DNA of 35,333 bases, from contig CASEMS010000025.1 in NCBI GenBank assembly GCA_949288955.1, positions 1 through 35,333 on the forward strand, read 5' to 3'. The position numbers were made by a program, and so were the translations under genes. This stretch comes from an uncultured Lentisphaeraceae bacterium. GTDB taxonomy: Bacteria; Verrucomicrobiota; Kiritimatiellia; RFP12; DVOR01. Positions 1 through 12,400 of this stretch are shown here, piece by piece (within the stretch, counting starts at the first letter, position 1; the number at the start of each line of letters is the position of its first letter). Below the pieces are notes generated by a model that was given only the letters and a program-made list of their open reading frames with translations, had not been told where the DNA came from and did not search any database.

Positions 1-104
1 GCGGGAGGCGAGGGCGGTAGGGAGCGGTCAGCGGGCGAAGCCCGCAGAGCGACCGGCGGAGCCCGCAAGCCTCCCGCGCCCCCTTGCGTCTTTGCGGTTG
101 AACC
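1..104 (+). repeat. Dispersed palindromic repeat R1, copy a
   Basis: This roughly 100-base element occurs four times in the window (1-104, 27684-27780, 30651-30755 on the minus strand, 33559-33663). It has outer arms GCGGGAGGC (1-9) and GCCTCCCGC (69-77). Inside is the hairpin CGGGCgaaGCCCG, flanked by GGTC and GACC. It ends in a less structured tail containing TTGCGTCTTTGCGG. All copies are intergenic. The nested arms resemble REP or MITE-type elements; no transposase is present. It may extend left of the window. Confidence 0.85.
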
Positions 105-112
105 AAGGAGGC

Positions 113-190
113 TCAGCCGCCGATCCACCTCGGGTCAGCGGCTGATCCACCGAGAGTCAGCCGCTGATCCACCTCGGGCGAGCCGCCAAG
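113..190 (+). repeat. Short repeat array R4 (CAGCCGCCGATCCACC type)
   Basis: Three or four degenerate units of about 27 bases are built on CAGCCGCYGATCCACC followed by TCGGG or GAGAG. Units alternate between CAGCCGCC and its relative CAGCGGCT. The same family appears at 27547-27655 and, unexpectedly, in frame inside the giant gene at 15193-15254. No gene is seen here; frames through the repeat give low-complexity peptides. Confidence 0.75.
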
Positions 191-204
191 CCTCATCCGA
201 GGTG

Positions 205-345
205 CTCGTGCCCCCGCTGTCCATCCCGTCCTGCGCGGGCCACGCCCGCGCCCCCCTTTGTGCCCATTGTGCCCGTTGTGATTTTTTCGTCGTGCTTCGT
301 GTGCCTCCGTGTCCCCCTTTGTGCCCTTCGTGATCTCTCCCCCCG
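205..345 (-). repeat. Heptad-type repeat array R3, copy a
   Basis: Read on the minus strand this is a run of CACGAAG/CACAAAG-like units (ATCACGAAGGGCACAAAGG and similar), followed by a GC hairpin of the form GCGCGGGC...GCCCGCGC and the block CAGGACKGGATGGAC. The same order recurs at 27036-27340, 30770-30975 and 33340-33540. From general knowledge, such arrays are common between genes in Verrucomicrobiota, Kiritimatiellota and Planctomycetota genomes. They produce false ORFs rich in His, Gly, Lys and Thr. Confidence 0.75.
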
Positions 346-370
346 CGTGGCCCGAATCCTCAAAAACAGT

Positions 371-415
371 TTGCACAGGCCAGCGGTTTTGCTAAAGTAT
401 GACTGTGATATGAGG
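371..415 (+). promoter_or_regulatory. Promoter and ribosome binding site of the giant gene
   Basis: A -35-like TTGCAC (371-376) is followed after 16 bases by TAAAGT (393-398). This is the first AT-richer stretch after the GC-rich repeats. Transcription would start near 405. TGAGG (411-415) sits six bases before the ATG at 422 and favours that start over the ATG at 410, which overlaps the Shine-Dalgarno sequence. The box assignment is by eye. Confidence 0.5.
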
Positions 416-421
416 TACGCA

Positions 422-3400
422 ATGAAGACTTTTCTGCGGAAGCTTTTCGGGGCGTCGGCATCCCGCGGCGTCATCGGTGGATTTTATCTCCTTGCGCTCA
501 CGGGCCTTAGCGTCGCCCTCCCGAACCAGGCCCGGGGCCAGGAGGCCGAGGGGGCCCTCCACGCGCGGTACCTCCGCGTGAGCGTCACCCATGCGCAGAC
601 CAGCTCGGAGAACGCCGGCGGCGGCAGTTCCACCGACCCCTACGGCTTCGCCATCGGCGAGATGCGCTTCTTCAACGGCGATGAGCAGGTCGACCCCAAG
701 AGCGTCTCCGCCAACATCGACGGCTACAACTCCAGCACCGAGGAGGATCACCTCCTCAACGGCCAGTACGGCCAGGGGAACAACGACAAGTTCTGGGTCG
801 CCGCCAGCGCCGTCTCCGGCCTCTCCGGCATCACCCTCCCCTCCTTCACCTTCGACTTCGGCGACGGCGGCGTGGACCTCACCCGCTACATCCTGACGAT
901 GGCCGACGTCCGCTACCGCCACCCTGTCGCCTGGACCGTCGAGATCTCCGACGACAACAGCACCTGGGTGCGCGTCGACCGCGTGGACTATCACGGCGTC
1001 GAGAACGTCCCCGACCCCTTCGCCGACGTCGAGCGCGATCTCACCCCGCCTCCTTCCGTCTCCGCCCGTTACATTCGCCTCATTATTCCTCAGTGGCAGA
1101 CCGCCGGCAACAACTGCGGCGGCTCCAACACGGATTACGGCTTCGCCATCGGTGAGTTCCGCGCCTTCTTGGGTTGCACCGACGCCTTTGGCTCCACCAC
1201 CTCGGTGGAGGCCAACTACACCATCACCGGCGCCCACACCGTCGACCACCTCGTCAACGGCCTCTACGACGACGACTGCTGCTTCATCGCCGCTGCCGAC
1301 CTGGACCCGACCAAGCCCTTCATCGTTACCTGCGACATGGGCTCGGTGAAGACAATCGATCGCTATCTCATCACCTTCCAGGCCCAGCGCTCCCAGATGC
1401 CCTTGGCCTGGCGCGTCGAGATTTCCGAGAACGGCACCGACTGGGCGGTCTGGGACACCCACGCCTATGCCACACCGGACGACGTGCCGCAGCCCTACGC
1501 CTCGCTGATCATCGTGCCGGAGCCCGAGTGGGAGATCCCCGCCGGCAAACAGGCCCGCGCCTGGCAGTACATCCGCTTCACCTCCGACGTCGTCCCCAGC
1601 GATAATCTGGCGCTCGGCCTCTTCACCCCCCTTCATAAAGGAAGGCCCGTCCTCCCCGGCACCGGCATCACCGTCTCCGGCAGCTCCACCCAGAGCAATT
1701 GCGCGTGGACGAACATCCTCGACGACGAGTTTTGCCACCGCGGCGGCACCTCCAACGAGAAGGGGTGGGGCGCCTCCTCCCCCACCACCTTCACCGCCAA
1801 CTTTGGCAAGCCCGTCGCCTTCGACGGCTACCGCATCCAGCTTGCCGACCACGGCCCCCGCAACCCCATCGAGTGGACCGTCGAGGTCTCCGCCGACGGC
1901 GCCACCTGGGAGACCTTCGACCGCCAGAACTTCGCCACCCTCGGCGGCGGCACCGCCTACTTCGGCAGCGCCTCCACCACCAGCACCAACAGCTATGCCG
2001 ACTCCGCCAACCTCTATCCGTGGCGCGACTTCCAGGGCGACCCCGCGGTGGCCTACGAGGATTCCACCGCCATCGACCCCGCCCTCACCGGCCGGAGCGT
2101 CAGCTTCGTCCTCGGTGCCTGCGGCCAATCCGGCGCCAAGGACCTCTCCGGCACCGGCCTCTACGGCATCGCCCCCTACCAGGTCTCCGGTGACGGCTGG
2201 AACAACCTCGCCGTCTCCGGCACCGGCGCCTACACCCTCGAGTCCGCCCATGACAACACCGGCGCGGAGGTCGAGGGCATGACCTTCACCGTCGCCGCCA
2301 ACCACGGCGACCTCCTGGCTGTTACAGCCGAGGATTCCCCCGACTACACCGCCAAGGACACCGTCATGGCCCGCGGCTACTGCCTCCTCCAGGAAGGCAC
2401 CCAGACCATGGCCGTCCTCAAGAGCAAGAACGGGAACCGCGGCGACATCGGCTCGGACACCTTCGATGAGTTCACCGTAACGGGCGTCCCCTACGCGAAG
2501 TTCACCGCCGTCCTCTACCTCGGCCGCGGCATCTACACCGCCCATGAGGACGGCCACGACCCCGTGGTCGTCAACCAGACCTGGAACGTCGGCACCGATG
2601 GCGGCTCCCCTGTCAAGCGCAACATCAAGTACACCTACGTCGATGGCAAGCTGAGCATCGTCGAGACCGAGGGCGACCAGACCTCCAAGGAGGGCCTCTG
2701 GGGCGACCCCTCCATCGCCTGGAGCAACGAGGTGGGCAGCGGCGTCATGGTCATCCCCAACCTGACCCCCGACGCCAACGGCAACTTCTCCTTCAACATC
2801 TCCTGGAAGAACAACGGCGGGAACAACACCTCCGCCCGCACGATGTTCCGCGGCGTCCAGCTCGTCGAGCAGTCCGCCACCTGGCACGAGCCCCTCGCCG
2901 CCGGCACCGGCTCCGTCGGCTTCGTCTTCCAGAAGAGCGGCTCCGCCTGGGATGACGACGCCCTCTACGGCATGGATGGCCGCGCCCTCCACGGCTCCGG
3001 CTGGAACAAACTCACCTCCCACGCGCAGACCCTCGCGGCCGGCTCGGTCATCGACCGCGACGGCGCGGTGGTCGCGGGCATGACCATGGCCCTCACCCGC
3101 GTCTCCGGCAACATGAGCATCGACAGGTCGGGCGGCAACAACGCCGCCCTCCCGCCCTTCGACACCGACACGCCCTACACCCAGTGCAACGCCCGCGTCG
3201 CCCTCAACGGCATCCCCTACGGCACCTACTCCCTCGTCCTCTACCTGGGCAAGGACAAGGGCTTGGATCCCGACGGCAGGAAGATCGGCGCCGTGAAGGT
3301 TACGGCCGGCGGCGCCACCACATCCTATACTTATAAGGATGGCAAGCTCGCCATCGGCACGGAGGACTGGGGCGCCTACGGCCAGGCCGGCATCGTCGGC

Positions 3401-6400
3401 CAGGAGGGCATCGGCGTGATGGTCATCCCCGGCCTCACCGCCTCCTCCCTCACCTTCGAGACCACCGGCGGCGACCGCAACAGCCAGCTGCAGGGCTTCC
3501 AGATCGTCGAGGAGGCCGACGTCGCCGAGGCCGGCTCCGGCCTCCTCCACGCCTTCCATTTCGACGAGCTCGACTCCGTCGAGTCCCGCGACGTCGCGCC
3601 CATCGATGTCGGCGTCGGTGGCCGCGCCCTGGCCATCGCCTCCGACCTCGGCGACGCCTACCGCCGCCTCGTCGCCGCCGGCGAGGGCCGCTTCGGCGAC
3701 AACGCCTACAAGAGCGGCGTCGCCATCAGCGGCCTGAATGCCAATACCAACTCCGACGGCCTCTACCTCTTCAACCCCACCGGCCTCGGCTGCGGCAGCG
3801 ACACCGGCTTCACCCTCTCTTTCTTCCTGCGCATCAACGAGGACTCTTCCGGCAACGGCCGCCGCTTCATCTCCTTCGTCGTCGGCGGGCAGATCTACGG
3901 CCTCGGCCGCTACGGCGGCACCTACCAGTGGTCGATGTTCGACAACGGCGACTGGGACGACGACGCCGACGGCGAGGAATACTCCGTCTACAACTCCAGC
4001 CCGCAGGGCGAGTGGCACCACGTCGCCATCGTCTACAACCCCGACGTCGACGGCGACGGCACCGGCAAGGCCGGCCTCGACTGCTACATCGACGGCGAGA
4101 AGAAGGGCTGCTGGTACGGCGCCAGCCGCGTGCCCGAGGGCCAGATGACCCACCTCCTCATCGGCCGCGGCTTCGATTCCATCCCCGGCGCGGTCACCGC
4201 CACCGGAACCGTCAACGGCGAGTGCGTCCGCAACTACGACGACCTCGACATCGACGAGTTCGGCCTCTTCGCCCGCTCCCTCACCGCCGAGGAGATCGCC
4301 TGGCTCGCCGAGAACCCCATCGGCGTGCCCCCCGGCCCCGAGGCCGACGCCGAGACCAAGTGGACGGCCTTCGGCCCCGACGGCTCCTCGAAGTACGACG
4401 CAGGCAACTGGAGCCACTTCAACGTTAACTTCGGCAACCTCCGCCACGAGGGCCCCGGCAAGCCCGGCCTCATGCCCGGCGAGGCAATCCTCCGCTCCGC
4501 CGCCGTCGGCTGGCACTTCGGCGGCAGCAACAATGCCAACGCCGTCCGCCTCGTCCTCGTCGACTCCGCCGGCAACGTCGCCGCCGTCTCCGACCCCTCC
4601 GAGCCGACGCCCTCCAACGCCGCCTGCTCCACCGTCTACACCTTTCCCGCCGGCACCAAGGTCTCCCTCTCCGAGCAGTACCAGGGCCACTTTGTCCCCG
4701 CCGACACCGTCCCCGAGATCGGCTCCGCCTTCAGCACCGCCTCCCATGTGACCGTCCGTTACGAGACCTATCCCGGCGACGGCGGCGCCATCGGCTTCTA
4801 CGCCGCCAACAACACCTCCGCCATCCCCAACATCTCCTTCGTCCTCCAGGAGGACGCCGCCGGCCTCTCCCTCTCCGACGGCGACGCCATCAACATCGAC
4901 TTCACCAGCCCGGAGGCCTCCCACAACCTGGAGGAGGGCCGCTTCTATGGCGTCGTGCCCTTCGACACGGACAAGTGGAACCAGCTCTCCTTCCCGAACG
5001 ATGAGGCGACCTCCGCCACCTTCGAGGACGTCACGGACTCCGCGGGCGTCGAGGGCATCACCGTCTCCGCCACCAACGGAAATGGTATCTACAACGAGTC
5101 CGGCTACTCCCATCCGCTGCTGCACTCCTCCCTGGGCGATGCCTCGGACGGCGCCGCCACCGTCACCGTCAGTGGCATCCCCTATGACACCTACGACGTC
5201 TACCTCTACATGCCGTCGAGCGGCTGGAACAACATCAGCTCCGTGACGCTGAACGACGACGCCTCCACCTATTACTATATGCCCGAGGGCGCGACCGAGG
5301 CTGTCACCGCCACCTCCAACACCTACTGGGGCGTCGCCGATGGCTCCGTCACGACCCCCACCTTGGGCAAGACGGTGATGCGCATCGCCAATCTCTCCGG
5401 CTCCACCTTCAAGGTGACCTCCCACCGCGGCTCCGGCAACGGCCGCGGGAACATCTCCGCCGTGCAGATCGTCGAGCGCGTCCCCGCCGCCGCCATCAAC
5501 CTCAACTTCTATCACTCCACCGACCCCATCGCCGCCGGCACGACCTATGGGTACGTGCCCTTCGACGGCGCCCAGTGGAGCAGCCTCGGCTTCTCCGACG
5601 GGGACATCAATTGGACCGGCGACCGCACCGACTCCCAGGGCCGCCCCGTCACCGTCAACGTCCAGGCCCGAAGCACGGAGGACACCAGCCGCCCCGCGAG
5701 CGGCGACCCGCTCCTCCGCGGCACCCTCCTCGACAACAACAACGACGCCGCCGTCAAGCCTGTCGTCACCGTCAGCGGCATCCCCTACGACACCTACGAC
5801 GTCTACGTCTACATGTCCGCCAACGACTGGGACCTCAACGGCTCGGTCATCCTCAACGACGACGCCACCAAGCATTACTACATGAACGGCTCCGAGGCCG
5901 CCGTCGCCGCCTCCCACACGCCGTGGGGCGACCCGCAGACCGACCCCATCCTCCTGGGCTACAACCTCATCCGCATCCCCGGCGTCTCGGGTGAGACCGT
6001 CAAGATCCAGCCCCAGCGCATCAGCGGCGTGTCCGCCCGCGCCTCCATCGCCGCCGTGCAGATCGTCGCCCGCATGGACTACGAGCCCTCCGAGCTCTGG
6101 CTCGCCACCCTCTCCGGCGACGCCACGGCCTCCACCCTGGTGCTCACCGACGAGACCGGCTCCAAGACCGCCCTCCTCACCGAGCTCCCCTCCTACGCGA
6201 ACGTCCGCCTCGACCTCACCGCGGACGCCACCCTCACCCTCGACGCGCCTGTCCCCACCCTCACCGCGCTGACCGTCGCCGCCGGCGCCTCCACCCTCAC
6301 CCTCGCCGGCCCCAACGCCCTCACCGTCGCCGAGGCCGAGGTGCGCACCGGCGCCCTCGCCCTCAACGCCGGCGCCCTCGCCCTCGCCGACCCCGGGAAG

Positions 6401-9400
6401 GGCGCGGTCACGCTCGCCCCCGACACCCTCCTCCTGCCGCGCGGCGCCGACGGCGCCGAGTTCGCCCTCACCCTCACCGGCGAGGGCGCCGTCCGCGTGG
6501 ACGCCGGGCAGGACGTCGCCCTCACCGGCGCGGGCTCCGACTTCACGGGCGGCACGACCGCCGCGGGCATCCTCCGCTTCGCCGGCGATGGCACCCTCGG
6601 CACGGGCGCGGTCACCGTCCCCGCCGGCGGCGTCTTCGACCTCGCCGGCCACGCCTGCGCCCAGCCGCTGACCCTCGGCGGCGGCATCCTCCGCAACAGC
6701 GCCGCCGGCACCGCCCGCGCCGTCGCCTCCGTCAACTTCAACGCCGAGGGCCAGCGCGGCAACGGCGCCAGCGGCGCCGCCGTGCCCGACGGCACCTCCG
6801 CGGGCCTCCTCGCCATGCTCGGCGAGTACTGGACGGACACCACCACCGACAGCGGCTCCGTCGACCCCACCTTCGTGGACCTCCGCGACATCGCCGTGGC
6901 CGGCTCCGCCACCCGCACGGTCGACGGCTTCACCGTGGACTGGAAAGCCTCCTTCTGGACCAACAGCGGCAACGCCACCTCCTTCCTCAAGGGTTACCTC
7001 GACGACGGCAACGGCATCGACTCCCGCTACGTCTCCCTCACCGTCCCCGAGGCAATCGCCAAGGCCGGCTACGACGTCTACGTCTATTGCAGCACCGATG
7101 CCAGCGGTTCCTTCGCGCCGCACCAGCTCCGCGGCGACGACGGCCAGGGCGTCTTCTACTCCTACGTCAACGGCGTGCTGACCGCCGGCAGCCAGGCGGG
7201 GTGGGGGAGCGTCTCCAATGGCCGCTCCACCGTCGCCGAGGGCACCAACGTCATGGTCTTCCGCGGCCGCACCGACCGCTCGCTCGACATCGGCCTCGAC
7301 AAGCCCACGGGCCGTGGGTGCATCGCCGCCATCCAGATCCGCACCTCGACCCCGATCCTCTCCGGCGCCGTCACGGTCACCGCCGACTCCGTCATCGAGG
7401 CCGAGGGTGGCATCGCCTTCACCGCCGAGGTGCTCGGCACGGGCGGGCTGACCAAGCGCGGCGCGGGCGAGCTGGCCTTCGAGGGCGCCACCCTCGGCGC
7501 CCGCCGCCTCACCCTTGAGGCCGGCACCCTCGCCTTCGGCGCGGACAACGCCACCGACACCCTCGCCCTCACCCTCCGGTCCGGCACCACCGCCTTCGTC
7601 GACGCCGGCCTCCTCTCCATCGCCAACCTCACCGGCGCCGGCACGCTCGACCTCGGCTCGGGCGCGGAGGTTACCTTCAACTCCGGCACCGCCCTCTTCG
7701 AGGGCGCGATCCTCTGCGAGGCCGCCCCCGCCTTCGTCCAGCGCGGCGGGGCGCAGACCCTCACCCAGATCCCCGAGGGCGCGGACGTCTCCGTCCTCGG
7801 CGGCGAGCTCATCTACAACAGCGACGACCGCGCGGCCGCCATCGGCAACCTCGCCCTCAACGGCGGCGACCTCACCTCCGTCACCGCCCAGGCCGTCACC
7901 GTCACCTACGCCGAGCTCACCGCCGGCGACGTCGCCTTCGGCGGCACGGCCAGCGACGCGGCCTCCGCCCGCCCGACCGCCGCCACGCAGTCGGACGCGA
8001 CGGTCAGCCACTTCCGCCTCCGCGAGGGCGGCGAGATCTTCTACCGCACCGCCGCGGACTTCGAGAAGTGGTTCCCCGAGGGCTTCATCCCCGCCGGCCA
8101 CTACCGCATCGTCCTGGGCGGCGACCTGGTGGAGACCCTGCCCTTCCCTTATACCTTCACCGTGCTGGGCGCCGACCCCACCGCCACCTTCACCGTGGTG
8201 AACGCCGAGGGCCAGGAGGCGCCCGAGGGCACCGTCTTCGCCGACGGCAGCACCATCACCCTCAACTCCGCCGGCGCCATCGCCGGTGACCTCACCCAGC
8301 TCCCCGCCCCGCGTTTCCACTACGAGTTCTCCCAGAACGTCAACGCCGCCGACGACGCCACCCAGAAGGTCAACCTCACCGGCTCCTCCCCCGCCTACAC
8401 CCAGGACGGCGTGGAGAACGGCTGGGCTCTCTCCGACGGCCAGCCGTGGTCCAACGGCAACGGCGGCGACTGGAACTTCTCCGAGGGCGACGACTGGTCG
8501 CTCGGCCTCTACCTGAACATCGGCGACTCCTGCCCCTCCAATACCGTCCTCGTGGGTATGGCCGGCGACAACGGCCAGACCTCCGTGGCCGGCAGCCTTA
8601 TCCTCGCCACCGGCACCGAGGCCAACACCATCACCCTCTGGAAGCGCACCTCCTCGGGCAAGGAGGAGGTCTGCACCGCCGACCTCGGCCCCGGCGGCGC
8701 CGCGGCCTGGCACTTCGTCCTCGTCACCCACACCGCCTCCACCATCCGCATCTACGTGGACGACGCGCTGATGGTCACCGCCACGGGCGACTTCTCCTTC
8801 CGCCAGGCCGCCTTCCAGATGGGCTCCATCCGCGGCTCTGCCATCAGCGGCATCGGCGTCTCCAGCTGGTCCGGCCAGGGGGTGAAGGTCGACGACCTGG
8901 CCATCTGGGGCTCCGCCCTCCGCGAGGGCCAGACCGCCATGGCCATGGCCCGCATGACGGGCAAGTGGCATTGGCACGACGCCGACACCGCCGCCGAACT
9001 CTTCGACCCTGCCTCCGAGACCTGGGCCGACATCCTCGGCGGTTCCTCGCCTTGGGTGAACGACGGCACCCACTCCGCCCGCGTTACGCTCAACGCCCCC
9101 GGCACCCTCGAGTCCATCCTCCAGGCGCTCACCGACCACGCCTTCGCCTCCAAGTTCCTCTACCTCGAGGGCGCGGAGCTCACCTACTCCGTCCCTGCCG
9201 ACACCTCCGTCGCCACCCTGCCCGACAGCGTGACGGACTTCGCCATCGCCAACAACCTGACGCTCGACCTCCGCGACCTCGGGGCCGACCGCGTGGGCCA
9301 GGCCCTCGGCTCCGCCACCGGCGCCAAGGTCGTCGACGGCGAGTGGCGCGGCGACGTCTCCCTCCGCAACGCCCCCGACGGCTTCGACATCCAGGCGCAG

Positions 9401-12400
9401 AACCTCGGCGACGGCATCTACCTCACCGCCGAGATCGACGACCCCGACTACGTCCCGCCCTACGAGTGGAGCATCTCCTACGACACGCAGTGGGACAGCA
9501 TGGCCGGCCAGACGGGCTTCTTCGGCCTCGCGGGCTACGAGGTTCAGGGCCAGTACTGGAACATGCACGGCAACAACGTTACCGTCAGCAACCCGAAGAT
9601 GGCCGACGGCCAGGTCCTCAGCGGCGTCTCCATGAACTTCGTCTCGCAGGGCGGCGCGTGGTACCGCTCCAGCTACGGCGACCGCATGATGAAGGGCTAC
9701 ACCAACGGCCCCACGCGCATGACCCTCACCGGCCTGCCCGCCGGCAAGTACGACGTCCTCCTCTACGGCTCCAGCTCCACCAACCGCCCGAACTCCCCGC
9801 TCAAGGTCATCACCTCCACCGAGGCCCTCTACTACACCTATCAGGGCACGACCCTCGTCGCCTCCGAGACCGTCCCCGCCGCCGGCTGGGGCCAGTCCAA
9901 CTACAACACCGTCAGCAACGGCCAGCGTCTGGGCTACTCCGTCATCAAGGCGCCTGCCACCGTCGGCGCGGACGGCCAGCTCATCCTCGAGTTCACCGAC
10001 AGCGACGACCCCGACGCCGGCCCCGGCCTGGATTGGCGGATGCCCGACGGCGTCTCCGTCATCGGCGGCATCGGCGGCTTCCAGATCTTCCGCGTCGCCG
10101 ACCTGCCCACCTACACCCGCGTCCTCACCGGCAGCGGCGAGACCTGGCGCCAGGAGGGCGCCTGGACCAACGCCGCCACCGGCGAGAAGGTCGCCGAGCC
10201 CGAGGCCGGCGCCATCGTCCTCGTCTCCATCAACGGCGACACCACCCTCAATGTTACACAGACCGACATCGAGGTCGGCCAGTTCCGCCTCCTCGGCGAC
10301 GGCACGCTGACCCTCAACTACGACGGCTCCTGGCTCACCGAGGAGGACTACCGCGCCATCCCCATGGGCGGCGGCCTCACCCAGACCCTCTTCACCGGCC
10401 GCCACGACGCCGACCGCCTCCGCTTCTGGATGGCGCCCCTCCCCTACGGCGCCACCTCCACCGTCACCCACGCCGGCGACACCGCCACCGTCACCATCTC
10501 CCTCCCCGACTCCATCTACCCCGGCACCACCTCCATTGCCTCCATCAACTTCTGGGACTTCACCGACGGTGACGGCAACAACACCCAGAACGAGGGCCGC
10601 CTCACCTCCGGCACCGCCGCCCCCGACCCCTACCGCACCTGGTGGGAATACTGGAACGAATACCCGACCTTCGAGGACGGCGCGAACGGCAAGACCCGCA
10701 CCTGGGACCTCGACATCGTCCCCATCGCCCAGAAGACCACCTCCGGCGCCCAGCGCACCACCATCGAGGACGGCATCACCCTCTCCGCCTGGAACACCTA
10801 CGGCAAGGGCTTCAACACCTCCCGCGCCCTCCTCACGGCCTTCCTCTCCGATCGCCCGATGGGCAACTCCTCCGGCCAGAACCCCTCCCTCAAGGTCAAG
10901 GTCCCCGAGAACTGGGGCACCTACACCGCCGTCATCTACGTGGGGTGCAACCAGAACGCCACCGACTGCCCCGCCTGGCTGCCCAAGCGCGTCAATGGCC
11001 GCATCTACACCTACAACGACGCCGGCGCCCTCACCGACATCACCGACACCTGGGGCGGCACCTACACCGGCGCGTACGACTCCAACCCCATCGCCGAGGA
11101 ATTCTGGTGGGGCTCCAACGCCGCCGGCGCCGCGCTCGAAGAGGGCGTGAACATGATGATCGTCCCCAACCTCTCCGGCGACTTCGAGCTCAACTGGTGG
11201 GTGCCTCTCACCGACGAGGGCGCGATCAACATGAGTGCCGACCTCGCCCGCGGCGTCGTCGCCGCCGTCCAGCTCGTCCAGCAGAGCGACCCCAACCTCA
11301 ACGCCGCCCGCGTCTTCCGCGCCACCGTCTCCGGCGAGACCGACTGGGCCTCCCTCACCTGGACCCTCAACGGCGCCGAGACCGCCGAGCGCCCCGGCGC
11401 CGACGACGTGGCCGAGCTGATCCTCGATTCCGACACCACCCTCGTCTGCACCCTCGGCGAAGGCGACCAGCCCTTCGCGGTCGGCACCCTCCGCGTCTAC
11501 GGCGAGGGCAACGCCCTCACCTTCCCCGCCGCCCAGCGCGACGCCCTCGAGGTCGGCTCCTGGTCCTTCCTCAACGACGTTACCTTCGCCCTCTCCGCCC
11601 CCGAGGACACCGTGCCCGAGGCCACCCCCGGCCCCCGCCGCGTCCGCTATGACTACGCCTACGAGGGCAACTACAGCACCACCACGGCGCACGAGACCGA
11701 GTTCGCCGCCGGCTTCGAGGGCGCCCTCACCCACAGCGGCGGCCTGGCCGAGTTCTCCGGCGGCGTCGTTACCCTCACGGCGATGAACCCCTCCACCACC
11801 GCCACCGACCTCCTCTTCTCCGGCGATGCCCGCGTCTCCTGCGCCAGCTCCGCCAAGGGCGAGGGCTTCCGCTTCGGCAACGGCACGGTCATCTTCCGCG
11901 ACAGCGCCCAGGCCTCCCTCGGCCGCCTCCATTACCCCGCCGCCAACATCGGCTCCAACGGCGCCATCGACTTCGTGGTCGAGGACGACGCCAACATCGT
12001 TGTTACCGGCTCCCAGAACGTCCACTCCATCGGCTCCAACTCCGACTGGAACGGCAACAGCCTCCAGCTCTCCGACTGGGACGGCGCCACCACCCTCACC
12101 CTCCGCGACAACGCCCGCCTCACCGCCGACCAGGCCGATCTCGTCATCGCCCACGCCGGCACCGCGGGCTTCATCCACACCGTCAACGTCCAGGGCGACG
12201 CCACCCTCCGCGTCCGCGGCGTCTACACCCACGGCCCCGACACCGCGAACATCAACCTCGCCGGCGGCCGCCTCCTCATCGGCGACCACGGCTTCCGCAC
12301 CGTCTCCAGCACCACCTCCAACATCACCCTCAACTTCGCGGGCGGCGCCCTCGGCGCCTGGCAGGACCTCGCCCTCACCGCCGACGACGCCGTCGCCGTC

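Noticed and set aside
113..345. CRISPR array
   Set aside because: The repeats are degenerate, not separated by unique spacers of constant length, and no cas gene is present.
260..421. An upstream start for the giant gene at 260 or 410
   Set aside because: The frame from 260 runs through the R3 repeat and the promoter, and it would bury the signal peptide. The ATG at 410 overlaps the Shine-Dalgarno sequence that serves 422.
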